Shown here: positions 1 through 7,422 of the stretch, one piece after another
Layout: every line of letters starts with the position of its first letter
Position numbering within the stretch: the stretch's first letter is position 1
Assembly (NCBI GenBank): GCA_905221605.1
Contig: CAJNDS010002698.1
Coordinates: forward strand, 45,001 to 77,088
Length of the DNA: 32,088 bases
Origin: Symbiodinium natans
Lineage: Eukaryota > Sar > Dinophyceae > Suessiales > Symbiodiniaceae
Reading direction: 5' to 3'
Program-made: the position numbers and the translations under genes
The notes under the pieces: generated by a model
The model's database searches: none
What the model was told of the DNA's origin: nothing
What the model saw: only the letters and a program-made list of their open reading frames with translations

Positions 1-107
1 GCGGCACCAGATGGAGTTGTAGGGTAAACCGGCAGCGGTAGGAATAGAGACTCAAGAAGTACCTCCATTGCCTGTTCTCGGCTGAGAACGGGGTGAAGGT
101 CTGCCAT
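1..107 (-). CDS. A0: 5' end of an A-family unknown protein, cut by window edge
   Basis: Only the first ~35 codons are in the window; the gene continues leftwards. The ATG at 107-105 opens a reading frame beginning MADLHPVLSREQAMEVLLES, the same as the start of the complete A2 gene at 27166-28461, so this is the A2 counterpart in the first cluster copy. Hairpin #1 lies just upstream of the ATG, as for the other cluster genes. The function is unknown. A0 is closer to A2 at the N-terminus than to A-prime at 1908-3188, which starts MEALPPVLS. I infer that A0 and A2 descend from the block duplication and that A-prime is a separate tandem paralogue. Confidence 0.75.
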   Translation of the reverse strand, partial: MADLHPVLSREQAMEVLLESLFLPLPVYPTTPSGA

Positions 108-121
108 GGGCCTAGGTGGAA

Positions 122-153
122 GTTCGCCAGGAGGGGACCTCACTCGTGCGAAC
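122..153 (+). repeat. bracket hairpin #1
   Basis: Core 129-145 is AGGAGGGGACCTCACTC. Arms 122-128 and 146-153 pair over 7 bp (GTTCGCC with G-T-GCGAAC, T147 bulged). It lies 14 nt upstream of the A0 start codon, and its counterpart in the second block is #24. Confidence 0.88.
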
Positions 154-253
154 CTGAGGGGAAAACTTTGCGAGAAGAGCTGTGCTTGTGAGGCTTGACG
201 TGGAAAGATTGGAGCTACAGGCTTTTTCCCCGCAATTTGGGAAGATAGTGCAG

Positions 254-280
254 CGAACAGGAGGGGACCTCACTCGTTTG
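254..280 (+). repeat. bracket hairpin #2
   Basis: Core 259-275 is AGGAGGGGACCTCACTC. Arms CGAAC 254-258 and GTTTG 276-280 pair over 5 bp with one G-T wobble (255-279). It lies 25 nt past the B1 stop codon. The 100-nt spacer between #1 and #2 resembles the spacer between #24 and #25, so it is conserved non-coding sequence. Confidence 0.85.
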
Positions 281-305
281 GAAGTCTGTGGTGCTCGAAT
301 GGTCC

Positions 306-1544
306 CTAGCCCCGAATTTTGTCGTCTAGCGTCTGTTTCAGACGTTGACGATGTCGAACGAGGAGCAGTGTCAGCGCCACAGCAAAGTTCTTATAGTCAT
401 CATAGACCTGGTCGTGGAGCGGGGAAAGAATTGTGATGACTCCTTGGGCCTGCTCGTAATCTCCTTGGTCTCCTCCATATCTGTGTCGTATTTGTTGCCA
501 GAGACTGTCAGCGAAGTAGCGATGCAGAGTATCTCTAGGTAGTAGCTGATTCGCTACCAGGTTGCGCACCCAATGGAAGTCCTCATCGGACAGAGGGGTG
601 GACAGCCATAGGCGATACAGTGTCAGGATCTCTCGAAGTGTCTCCTGATAGTGCGGGATCATTGAAACCAATTTGGTGTGGTAGTCCTCGTAGTCAAGCT
701 TTGAGAGATCACGGTCTTGTTCAAGGAAATCCCAGCCATCTCGGATCTGGTCGCTGGCCGATGTAGGTGTGGAGGCCGTAATAGTCCGCAGTTGTTGTAG
801 TAGGCGAAGCTGAAGTGATGCTCTTTTGAGCGTTCTGAAATCATATGCTTCAAGATCAAGCTGATGTGGGTCTTGAAGCCGGAGGCCTAGGGGGAAATAT
901 GCTTGGCCTTGCCAGGTCTCCGCCGTCGTTTGGGGATGCAGCTGGAGTAGGTTCCGTTGATGTGCTGGAGTGAATTCAGACCTCAGAATGACCTTGGCTT
1001 GCTCCAAAGTGCGGAGCAGAATGGCATTCAGCTCTGATTGCGAGAGCTTCCCGGTAAGATAATGCCAGGTTAAAGCACCAGCCTGATCAACTTCAGACGT
1101 GCTCAAGGACGGCGAGCCTTCGCCGTCTTTTGTGTAGTTGTGGATCATGAGGGTGAGGTACATGATTTGCTGGCGCTGGAGGGGCCCCATACTCCGGGGT
1201 AGGTGCGTCGAAGGCTGCTCGTCGTCAATGTGCTTGCGCTTACCTGCCAAGATACGTGGGCTAGCCTCTAGGGGCAGGGCTGTGTGTCTGCCCTCGCGCC
1301 AAGCCAGGTACCGATCCAAGTGACATATGAAGCTGCAGAGACGTGATGCTACTCGCATGCTTCGTTCTGCCGTGCGGTCAAGGTCTTCTGTAGTGAAGAG
1401 GAGCCTCCTCGGGGCAAGATGAGTTGTTGCTGAGGCTGATGTGGCCATGTGCTCACTGATGCCGTCGGGTACGTAGATGGTCAGTGGGACGTGGAGCGAC
1501 TTCAGGAGAATCTCGAGCAGAATCTCGCGAGACGGTGAAGGCAT
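306..1544 (-). CDS. B1: unknown 412-residue cluster protein, B subfamily
   Basis: This is a single open frame of 412 residues with the ATG at 1544. It is not recognised as any known family. Visible marks are an N-terminal helix-like stretch with hydrophobic residues (residues 6-26), ASRLCSF near 66-72, a basic KRKH near 102-105, YTKDGEG near 137-143, an LKRAS box near 239-243, a YRLWL box around residue 320 and a C-terminal PLHDQVYDDYKNFA segment. The same landmarks occur in order in the A and C proteins, so the three are diverged paralogues. B2 at 28667-29905 has exactly the same length with scattered substitutions, which supports a maintained coding frame. No signal peptide or obvious membrane segment is seen. 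It is bracketed by hairpins #3 (upstream) and #2 (downstream). Confidence 0.85.
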   Translation of the reverse strand: MPSPSREILLEILLKSLHVPLTIYVPDGISEHMATSASATTHLAPRRLLFTTEDLDRTAERSMRVASRLCSFICHLDRYLAWREGRHTALPLEASPRILAGKRKHIDDEQPSTHLPRSMGPLQRQQIMYLTLMIHNYTKDGEGSPSLSTSEVDQAGALTWHYLTGKLSQSELNAILLRTLEQAKVILRSEFTPAHQRNLLQLHPQTTAETWQGQAYFPLGLRLQDPHQLDLEAYDFRTLKRASLQLRLLQQLRTITASTPTSASDQIRDGWDFLEQDRDLSKLDYEDYHTKLVSMIPHYQETLREILTLYRLWLSTPLSDEDFHWVRNLVANQLLPRDTLHRYFADSLWQQIRHRYGGDQGDYEQAQGVITILSPLHDQVYDDYKNFAVALTLLLVRHRQRLKQTLDDKIRG

Positions 1545-1557
1545 GGCTTGTTTGCTA

Positions 1558-1584
1558 GCTGGATGGAGACCTCACGTGGCCAGC
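1558..1584 (+). repeat. bracket hairpin #3
   Basis: The variant core contains GGAGACCTCACG. Arms GCTGG 1558-1562 and CCAGC 1580-1584 pair over 5 bp. It lies 13 nt upstream of the B1 ATG. Compared with the homologous #26, the innermost pair changes from G-C to A-T on both sides, a direct compensatory change. Confidence 0.8.
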
Positions 1585-1866
1585 CTGTGTGGAGAGGCTG
1601 AGCCCGGCTGTGGCAAGCTTCAATGAAAGCAGAAAGCTGCAGACTTGAATGTGTTACTAGGTGAATCAGCCAAGGCTGAGGCATTGGCTCTGCAGCAGGC
1701 TCCAACTATCCGCAGAAAGACCTCATTGCCGGAGAATGCCGCTGTGATCTTAGTGAGAAGGGACTGTGCTGCAGTTGGAGGTGGAGACTTTTCCGCTGCT
1801 TTATCTTGGCTTGCTAAAGGCTGCTGGTGTCCTAGTTAGACAGAGACGTTGCTAACCTGGTGCTCT
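1585..1866 (-). other. intercistronic spacer between B1 and A-prime hairpins
   Basis: No credible gene is seen. It carries segments also found in the B2-C2 spacer (around 29955-30070), including CTGAGCCCGGCTGTGG, AGAAAGCTGCAG and a GCTGAGGC-NT-TGGC box. A similar box occurs at about 3375, so the spacers themselves are related and may carry processing signals. Confidence 0.5.
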
Positions 1867-1897
1867 ACTTTGCAGGAGGTGACCTCACAAGCAAAGT
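1867..1897 (+). repeat. bracket hairpin #4
   Basis: Core 1874-1890 is AGGAGGTGACCTCACAA. Arms ACTTTGC 1867-1873 and GCAAAGT 1891-1897 form a perfect 7 bp stem. It lies 10 nt past the A-prime stop codon. Confidence 0.9.
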
Positions 1898-1907
1898 TGC
1901 TAGCAGG

Positions 1908-3188
1908 CTAGGGTTCAAAAAGACGAAGGAAGGACTGGTGCCTCTCGTGCGACAAAGTACGATGAAGTGATCGAGCCCGTTGGCGGTTCGGGGGAGTGAG
2001 CATCTTATAGACGATCGCAAACGGCTTGTACTCCTCGTAGACGTCGTCATGTAAAGGATTGATGATTTGGTAGAAGCGAAGAGCCATGCTATTTTGGAAG
2101 TTCGGAGTAGAATCAACGCGGTGAGGAGACTCAGCACTGGCCTGAAGTGTATGGTTTACCTGCTTGAGGAGAGCATGCTCGAAAAGTTCGCGGAGTTCTC
2201 CTCTCGAGACTGCCGACTCTAAAAGTGTGTCACGGGCCCAGGCCGTCTCCTCTTCAGTGATGTCTCGTAGGAGCCATTTCCTGTACATCACCAGGTTCTC
2301 TCGGAGTTGGTCCTGGTAGTCCGGGAGGTGTGGCAGCAAGGCCTGGAGATGCTTGTCATAGGGCAATGAGTCGAGGTGTTGCGCTTGTTGCTGGAAGCGC
2401 CAGCCATTGGTGATGGGCGACTCACCGCCCTGGGTTGAGTGAGATATCTTGAGAAGCTGCTGTACTCGGTATATCGTCGACGCGCGCCTGAGTGCCTGAA
2501 GGTCGAAGTATTGGAGATCCAAGTGTTTGTCTTCGGGTAGGCCTAGATGTGGGGGAAAATAACTCTGACCTTGTCCCGGAGCCATGGACGGCTGCGACTG
2601 CTCCATGCTTGACATCAGACATGGTGTCGCCGACTTCATCAGGAGGTGGAGATGCGACAAGGCGGTGTCTATCATAAAGTTGATCTCTCCTTTGGCAAAG
2701 TGGCGGGTTAGGTACGTCCAAATTCGAAGTGCGGTATTCTCCGCATCTTCGAGCTGAAAAGAGTTTTGGCCTGGGCCATCATTTGTGTAGTCTCTGATCG
2801 CCTGAGATATGAAGATGAGCTGACGCCGCCGAATGTAGGTCAGAGTGTTCTCCTGAGGCTCGTGGAGCATCATTTCCTCGTGCTTACGTTTGGCTGCTAG
2901 CTGTCGAGTGGCAGTCTTGGGGAGGTAGAGTCGAAGGTCGCCCAGTCTCCAGTTGATCTTCTCCGTGAGCAGTTTCATGAAGCTGCAGGTGCGGGAAGCT
3001 ATGCGTATCTGACGGTCCGAGTGCCGGAGGGCGTCTTCTGCCGGGATGCGTGTAGATGCCATTTGTATAGTGCTGGCCTCGTGGTCTCCCAGGGAGGATG
3101 CAGGGTAAACCGGAAGCGGGAGGAAAAGGGATTCCAGAAGCACCTCCATGGTTTTATCCCTACTCAGTACCGGAGGGAGGGCCTCCAT
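1908..3188 (-). CDS. A-prime: unknown ~426-residue cluster protein, A subfamily
   Basis: A frame is open from 3200, but the ATG at 3188 (MEALPPVLSRDKTMEVLLES) aligns with the A2 start, while the ATG at 3200 falls inside the arm of hairpin #5, so 3188 is preferred. Landmarks shared with A2 are IRIASRTCSFMKLLTEK, AAKRKHEEMM, RDYTNDGPGQNSFQLEDAE, a DLQALRRAS box, a YRKWLLRDI box and IINPLHDDVYEEYKPFAIVYK near the C-terminus. No enzyme motif, signal peptide or membrane helix is recognised. The gene sits between B1 and C1, a position that is empty in the second block, where B2 is followed directly by C2. It is therefore either an extra tandem copy in block 1 or a loss in block 2. Confidence 0.85.
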   Translation of the reverse strand: MEALPPVLSRDKTMEVLLESLFLPLPVYPASSLGDHEASTIQMASTRIPAEDALRHSDRQIRIASRTCSFMKLLTEKINWRLGDLRLYLPKTATRQLAAKRKHEEMMLHEPQENTLTYIRRRQLIFISQAIRDYTNDGPGQNSFQLEDAENTALRIWTYLTRHFAKGEINFMIDTALSHLHLLMKSATPCLMSSMEQSQPSMAPGQGQSYFPPHLGLPEDKHLDLQYFDLQALRRASTIYRVQQLLKISHSTQGGESPITNGWRFQQQAQHLDSLPYDKHLQALLPHLPDYQDQLRENLVMYRKWLLRDITEEETAWARDTLLESAVSRGELRELFEHALLKQVNHTLQASAESPHRVDSTPNFQNSMALRFYQIINPLHDDVYEEYKPFAIVYKMLTPPNRQRARSLHRTLSHERHQSFLRLFEP

Positions 3189-3196
3189 GGTCAGGC

Positions 3197-3225
3197 TCAT
3201 ACAGGAGGGGACCTCACTCGTATGA
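3197..3225 (+). repeat. bracket hairpin #5
   Basis: Core 3203-3219 is AGGAGGGGACCTCACTC. Arms TCATAC 3197-3202 and GTATGA 3220-3225 form a perfect 6 bp stem, 8 nt upstream of the A-prime start codon. Confidence 0.9.
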
Positions 3226-3570
3226 AGGCTCTGATGTTAGCCGGAGCAAACACAGCTGCCTTGGTGCTTTTAGGCCGAAGGTAAGGAACCAGGAGGTGAA
3301 ATTCAAGGAAGGCCTCTCTCGGGCTAAGCTGCAGGGGTAGGGTTGCGCAGCAGAGTTCAAGCTGAAGGTGGGCAGAGCTGAGGCGCTGGCGCTGGTGCGT
3401 GTTTCCCTCTTTCTGGTTAAGGACCTGAGGCTCTGCTCGGAGAGGGAGAGGGGTGTCTAGATTTGTGTTTGGGAGAGGCGCAGAGTAGCGGGAATAATTC
3501 TCCTTTGTCTGTTAGCAGCAGGCGTCATCGATCTTCTTGTGAGAAAGAAGTTGACTAGGTTTGTTAAGTA
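3226..3570 (-). other. intercistronic spacer between A-prime and C1
   Basis: This 345-nt stretch has no credible gene. It contains a GCAGAGCTGAGGCGCTGGCG box near 3372 that recurs in other spacers (about 1676 and 30033). Its left part has no counterpart in block 2 because A-prime is absent there. Confidence 0.45.
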
Positions 3571-3601
3571 GCTGACCAGGAGGGGACCTCACTCGGTCTG
3601 C
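3571..3601 (+). repeat. bracket hairpin #6
   Basis: Core 3578-3594 is AGGAGGGGACCTCACTC. Arms GCTGACC 3571-3577 and GGTCTGC 3595-3601 give 6 bp with one T-T mismatch. The C1 stop codon (TGA on the minus strand, 3591-3589) lies inside the core and one arm is C1 coding sequence. Confidence 0.88.
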
Positions 3602-4830
3602 GTAACCGGCGCTGTTGCCGAGGGGCCCGCTGCCGTAAGAAGAGCATATCGGAATATCATCCTGCGCTCAGGCGTGAGCATCTTAAAGGCCAGAATCCAG
3701 GGGAAGGCCTGGTCCAGGACGTCATTCTCCAGGGGAGAGAGTATGGTAAGTAGTCTGTCCTGTGCTCTGGAGTCTTCCGGAAGATGTGCAGCAATTTGCC
3801 CTTTGAGCTGGAGAGTGAGGTGTAGCTTGGCAAAACTCTCTGGTATCGTGGTATTGTGCCATATTGCTTCAAGCGAGGCCAGTGCGGATGCTGTGATGGG
3901 TCGCGATAGCCAGGTTCTGCCCAGGCGGAGGTCTGTACGCATCTTTTGGTACGCATCAGTGGTCAGGAGATCATGGAGTTCCGTCAAGTGCTCCGCATAT
4001 GAAAGGAGTGCCATGGCTTGATCCTGTCGCAGGACGTCCCAGGGTTCGCTGGGGCAGACTTCGTCTGGCACAGGTGCTCCTCTTGCTCGGGCGACCATGA
4101 AGTCGACCATGGCCATGGTCCGGTAAATCTTGGACGCTCGCTGTAGCATGTGAATTTCTGCGTCGAGGATGCCCAATGCATGTTCGTCACTTTGAGTATG
4201 TGGATTGGTGTCTGCCTCTCGCGGCCACGGCGAGATATCCGAAGGGAAGAGACAAAGGTGTATTCCGTTCAGAACTCGTGTGGAGTCACTGGGTAGGATC
4301 CAGCGCAGATGCTGGGCAGCGCCATTGACAATGTCCCTGACGGTTTGCCCGCCCATTCCCAGATTGTACAGAGTCTGGGAAATGATAAGGGCGGCTAGCT
4401 TGAAGTCGTCCGGCTCCATGGTCTCCTCTTCAGTGTAGATATGCACCGTTTCGAGTATCATCTGCAAGGTAAGTGAGCTCCGTTCCGCCTCGTAGTGCTT
4501 GATATGAGGGGGAGGCTCTGTGGGTGATAATAGGGATGCCATCTCAGCTTCGGCCAGCAAGGGAAGATTAGGCTGAGCTGATTGGGAGAGAAGTCGAATC
4601 CAGTTGTAGCTGCGTGCTGCCAGTCTCAGGGTTGGAGCCAGCATACAGTTCTCACGTCGAGCAAGACCCTTGGCCTCATCCGAGAGGTAGAGGTTTGCAT
4701 CCGGATCACTGGTTCTCTTGCCTGTGTACAGCATTGCCTTGCAGAAGAGGTTCAGCGCGGTGAGCTTGGACTTCATTGGCATCGTCGATGAGTCTGGTCG
4801 TAGCGGGAGCAACGGGCATGTATGCAACAT
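3589..4830 (-). CDS. C1: unknown ~413-residue cluster protein, C subfamily
   Basis: The open frame reaches 4932, but the ATG at 4830 (MLHTCPLLPLRPDSSTMPMK) matches the start of C2 and lies downstream of hairpin #7, so it is the likely start. The protein is a distant relative of A and B: LAARSYNWIRLLSQSAQPN aligns with the ASRxCSF region, HIYTEEETMEPDDFKLA with the YTNDG region, MLQRASKIYR with LKRAS, LRLGRTWLSRPIT with YRKWL, and ILSPLENDVLDQAF with the PLxDxV region. The KRKH box of A and B is not present. No catalytic motif, membrane helix or signal peptide is recognised and the function is unknown. The last codons (TQTE-stop) are part of hairpin #6. Confidence 0.85.
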   Translation of the reverse strand: MLHTCPLLPLRPDSSTMPMKSKLTALNLFCKAMLYTGKRTSDPDANLYLSDEAKGLARRENCMLAPTLRLAARSYNWIRLLSQSAQPNLPLLAEAEMASLLSPTEPPPHIKHYEAERSSLTLQMILETVHIYTEEETMEPDDFKLAALIISQTLYNLGMGGQTVRDIVNGAAQHLRWILPSDSTRVLNGIHLCLFPSDISPWPREADTNPHTQSDEHALGILDAEIHMLQRASKIYRTMAMVDFMVARARGAPVPDEVCPSEPWDVLRQDQAMALLSYAEHLTELHDLLTTDAYQKMRTDLRLGRTWLSRPITASALASLEAIWHNTTIPESFAKLHLTLQLKGQIAAHLPEDSRAQDRLLTILSPLENDVLDQAFPWILAFKMLTPERRMIFRYALLTAAGPSATAPVTQTE

Positions 4831-4855
4831 GACGCAGGGGTTGAGAGGGGGGGCT

Positions 4856-4887
4856 AGGCAGCAGGAGGTGACCTCGCTTTTCTGCCT
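4856..4887 (+). repeat. bracket hairpin #7
   Basis: Core AGGAGGTGACCTCGCTT starts at 4863. Arms AGGCAG 4856-4861 and CTGCCT 4882-4887 form a perfect 6 bp stem. It lies 25 nt upstream of the C1 ATG at 4830. The homologous copy is #28. Confidence 0.85.
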
Positions 4888-5162
4888 TTGAGCCTGGAGA
4901 GAGGGTTGGTGAAAGCTATCAGTTCTTGGCAACTCGAATCAGCTGGATTGTGCTACGGCAATTTGTGCTGCAGAGGAAGACTAAGAGTGAGGAACCGGCT
5001 TTGTCTGTGGTAGAGCGTCCCACCTTGGCTTGTCGGTGCATAGAGCATGGCTTCGGTGTGGCACGTCGAGGACTAAGTCTAGGCAGCGGTAGCAGTGTGA
5101 TGCGCGGCTGGATTTCGTCTCTGAGATACTGCTGGGCTGAAAAGGTGTAAGCAGTGACACAT
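4888..5162 (-). other. intercistronic spacer between C1 and D1
   Basis: I see no gene here. Short stretches (for example CCACCTTGGCTT near 5020 and its partner near 31670) match the block 2 spacer at 31536-31810. Confidence 0.4.
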
Positions 5163-5202
5163 GCACTCCCTAGCAGGAGGTGACCTCACTCGCAGGGAGT
5201 GC
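5163..5202 (+). repeat. bracket hairpin #8
   Basis: Core 5075+100 region: AGGAGGTGACCTCACTC at 5175-5191. Outer arms GCACTCCCT 5163-5171 and AGGGAGTGC 5194-5202 pair over 9 bp. Two further pairs (G73-C93, C74-G92 in the last two digits of the coordinates) follow after a bulged A5172, giving 11 bp. It lies 24 nt past the D1 stop codon, and its homologue is #29. Confidence 0.92.
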
Positions 5203-5225
5203 CAAAATTGAGCTCTGTGCATGCC

Positions 5226-5887
5226 TCACTCCTGCGGATCTCGTCTTGGGACAAGTGGGCCTTCGGTAATTATCCAGGTCTGGACTGTGCCCGGAGGAAG
5301 TGGGCTTCCTGTGGCAGACAGTACCGAGGTGCGCGCTGGGGGGGACCACGGGCTGAAGGGGTTAGGAGCAAGGGAGACAATCGGTCCAGGAGTGATGATC
5401 CAAGTGCCCACTAGCGTTGCAGCAATTCCTGCGCTAGCGTTGCAGGATGAGGATGAGCTGCGGCTGGGGGAGACATTGAGGCCCCCGACGTTGAAGTGCC
5501 ACTTGTCGAGGAGGGACGTGCCGTGGTTCTGGGAGCACCTTCCGCCATGGGAGGGGAGCTATGGCCTGAGTGGTCCTGCGCTTGGAAAGGCTGGTGAACC
5601 GGAGTCGGGGGAGGGGGGCCCGACGGCTGGTAGGCCTGCTGGGTGGCTTTGGGTACGGTTTGAGCCTGGTTCGCCGGCGAGAGTGCCTTGGTTGTTATGG
5701 GAGTGGGCGGAGGCGGGCCTCCTGGGGCCAGAAGGGAAGAAGCCTCAGAGTCCAGGTCAGCCTCCGTGATCAGACGGGAGTCTGAGTCCGCCTGATGCCT
5801 CTTGCCGCGAGGATGTCGTCGCTTGGAGGGCTTGTCTTCGCTGTGTCGGGTTTCTCGATGTGAATTGCCGTCCTCCGGCGCTGACAT
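5226..5887 (-). CDS. D1: Pro/Ser-rich unknown protein, frameshifted copy
   Basis: The ATG at 5887 opens a frame (MSAPEDGNSHRETRHSEDKP) rich in basic, Pro, Ser and Thr residues that stops at 5411. The conserved C-terminus lies in another frame, ending at 5226: TWIITPGPIVSLAPNP ... TWIITEGPLVPRRDP, with the TWIIT motif twice. It is nearly identical to D2 at 31877-32088. The switch falls at 5411-5445, where a 12-bp direct repeat (CTAGCGTTGCAG) spaces 23 nt apart. The matching interval in D2 is 21 nt and keeps one frame, so D1 has a net 2-nt gain at about 5422-5430. Without it the protein would be about 215-220 residues, probably disordered with a conserved tail. The function is unknown. Assembly error is possible. 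Confidence 0.65.
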
Positions 5888-5902
5888 GGCCAGTTAGCAG
5901 TA

Positions 5903-5927
5903 GAACAGGAGGGAACCTCACTCGTTC
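5903..5927 (+). repeat. bracket hairpin #9
   Basis: Core 5907-5923 is AGGAGGGAACCTCACTC (one core change, G to A). Arms GAAC 5903-5906 and GTTC 5924-5927 give 4 bp. It lies 15 nt upstream of the D1 ATG. Confidence 0.8.
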
Positions 5928-6203
5928 AGGGCCGCTACTAACGATGGCTTGAGCTGTGAGCTCTGAGGTAGAGAAGAAAGAGCTGCTCTGAATGTGTCTT
6001 TGGCAGGATGACCTCAGCTGGTTGAGGCTGAGGCGAAATCCTCGATGTGAGGCGGGGCATGGCGAAACCTGAGCAGAAGCCAGGAGAGGGCAGTTGCAAG
6101 CGAATAATGCATGATGTAGATGATCAGGGGTATCACGCGTTTTCTGCACAAATTTTGCGTTGTCAGTACAGTCGCCTCTAAAGAACGTAAGGAAAAGGTG
6201 GGG
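5928..6203 (-). other. intercistronic spacer between D1 and E
   Basis: No gene is seen. A weak core-like AGGATGACCTCA at about 6005-6016 has no pairing arms and was not counted as a hairpin. Confidence 0.4.
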
Positions 6204-6232
6204 TTCGACAGGAGGGGACCTCACTCGTCGAA
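6204..6232 (+). repeat. bracket hairpin #10
   Basis: Core 6210-6226 is AGGAGGGGACCTCACTC. Arms TTCGAC 6204-6209 and GTCGAA 6227-6232 form a perfect 6 bp stem. The stop codon of E (6223-6221) lies in the core, and the GTCGAA arm is E coding sequence for its final Phe-Asp. Confidence 0.92.
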
Positions 6233-7055
6233 GTCGTCCATGTCCTGAGGGTCATCGTCTGGTGTCGGTCTGAATGCGTCTCCACAGGCCATGCATAGGT
6301 ACCCCAGAACAGACTTCTTGCATTCTCTGGAGAGCCAGTGTAGCGCGAGAGGGAATTGATCTCTTTCCTGCCAGTAGCGTTGACCTGGCCTAGCCGAGAG
6401 TAGAATCGCTATCGCTTGTTGAGCAGTGAGGTGGTAGCGAACAATCAGGTAGGCACAGAGGGCAGAAGTCGAGCGATTGATGCCCGCAAGACAATGGAAC
6501 AGGATGACCATCGGTCTGGTGCGGCTGCACTCCTGGCCCTCAATTTCGTCGATCATCCTGATCCAGGTCCTGGCAAGATTTGACACCACATCATGGAAGC
6601 CTTGATCGTGCCGAGAGATGCGCACATCCGAGAGGTGGTAGCGCAAGTTGGAGATGCCCTCCATTTGAGAGTCACATGATATCAACCTGCGCTTTGAGTT
6701 CAGGTATGTCGAGCAGTGCGCTGGGTGTCAGCGTGCAATAGTCATCACGGAACACCACCGTGGAGTCCCATTTTGGCCAGTAGGCAACTGAATTGGGGAA
6801 GGAATGATCCGGGTGCTCGGCCATCAAGGCGCTCCATTCCGATGCCAGTCTGTGATCTTGCGTCGTCCATTATACTCGATTGTAGAAGGCGGCCTGGGTC
6901 TGCGCGTGGATGTCGTCCATTGCTTTGTTGTCAGTGATTGATGGTTCGAAGTTGCACCGCGGTTCCGGATCCTGCATTCTGAATAGGCCATTGCGTTCAA
7001 GGCAAACGCTGTGTTCCGGGCCTCGAAGCCTGATGTAGGGAGCAGCCAGATCCAT
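6221..7055 (-). pseudogene. E: dual-specificity phosphatase-like gene, broken by one stop and one frameshift
   Basis: The 3' part (frame ending at 6221) has the phosphatase signature HCLAGINRS (Cys-x5-Arg, HCxxGxxRS type), followed by a helix (TSALCAYLIVRYHLTAQQAIAI) and SARPGQ. This is typical of the dual-specificity/PTP superfamily that removes phosphate from Ser/Thr/Tyr. An upstream Asp (SDVRISRHDQ) could be the general acid region. The 5' part starts with the ATG at 7055 (MDLAAPYIRLRGPEHSV) and reads to 6672 in one frame, except for an in-frame TAA at 6872-6870. It then needs a one-base frame change near 6675-6727 to reach the phosphatase frame. The whole span would be about 277 codons. 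Catalytic residues look intact, so the damage is recent, or the breaks are sequencing errors or an unrecognised intron. Confidence 0.7.
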
Positions 7056-7097
7056 GGCGCAGGGGGCAGAGAGGGCTATTTGCCTATCTGAAGTGGC

Positions 7098-7122
7098 TGT
7101 CAGGAGGAGACCTCACGCGACA
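7098..7122 (+). repeat. bracket hairpin #11
   Basis: Core 7102-7118 is AGGAGGAGACCTCACGC. Arms TGTC 7098-7101 and GACA 7119-7122 give 4 bp. It lies 42 nt upstream of the E start codon. Confidence 0.8.
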
Positions 7123-7377
7123 TTGGATGGAAATGACTGGAGTCACATACACAGATGTTACTTCAGCCTTGCGTTTGTGGGCTAAAGCAGGGTTGGTGAC
7201 TGAGCGCCAAGCCTGTGAGCTCGTGACCTGAGCTGAGCTAGTCTTAGAGCACGCAGGCATCGTGCTGTGCTAAATGCGCATTGAGCCGGCCTAGAAAACC
7301 AGTCAGCTTGTTTTTGTGCCTTAGCGAGAGTTGAAAAGGTAGCTTGGATGCTTGTGCCGGACACTTGTCCCGGCGTG
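7123..7377 (-). other. intercistronic spacer between E and F
   Basis: No gene is supported. Short minus-strand frames here have no protein-like features. Confidence 0.4.
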
Positions 7378-7408
7378 CCGTTTCAGGAGGGGACCTCACA
7401 CGAAATGG
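7378..7408 (+). repeat. bracket hairpin #12
   Basis: Core 7385-7401 is AGGAGGGGACCTCACAC. Arms CCGTTTC 7378-7384 and GAAATGG 7402-7408 give 7 bp including a G-T wobble (7380-7406). It lies 14 nt past the F stop codon. Confidence 0.88.
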
Positions 7409-7422
7409 GTACATAGTGCAGG

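Noticed and set aside
5221-5769. Plus-strand frame of 182 residues
   Set aside because: Antisense shadow of D1; block 2 conserves the minus-strand TWIIT protein frame instead.
6001-6020. AGGATGACCTCA as a further hairpin copy
   Set aside because: The core is incomplete and the flanks do not pair; at best a relic.
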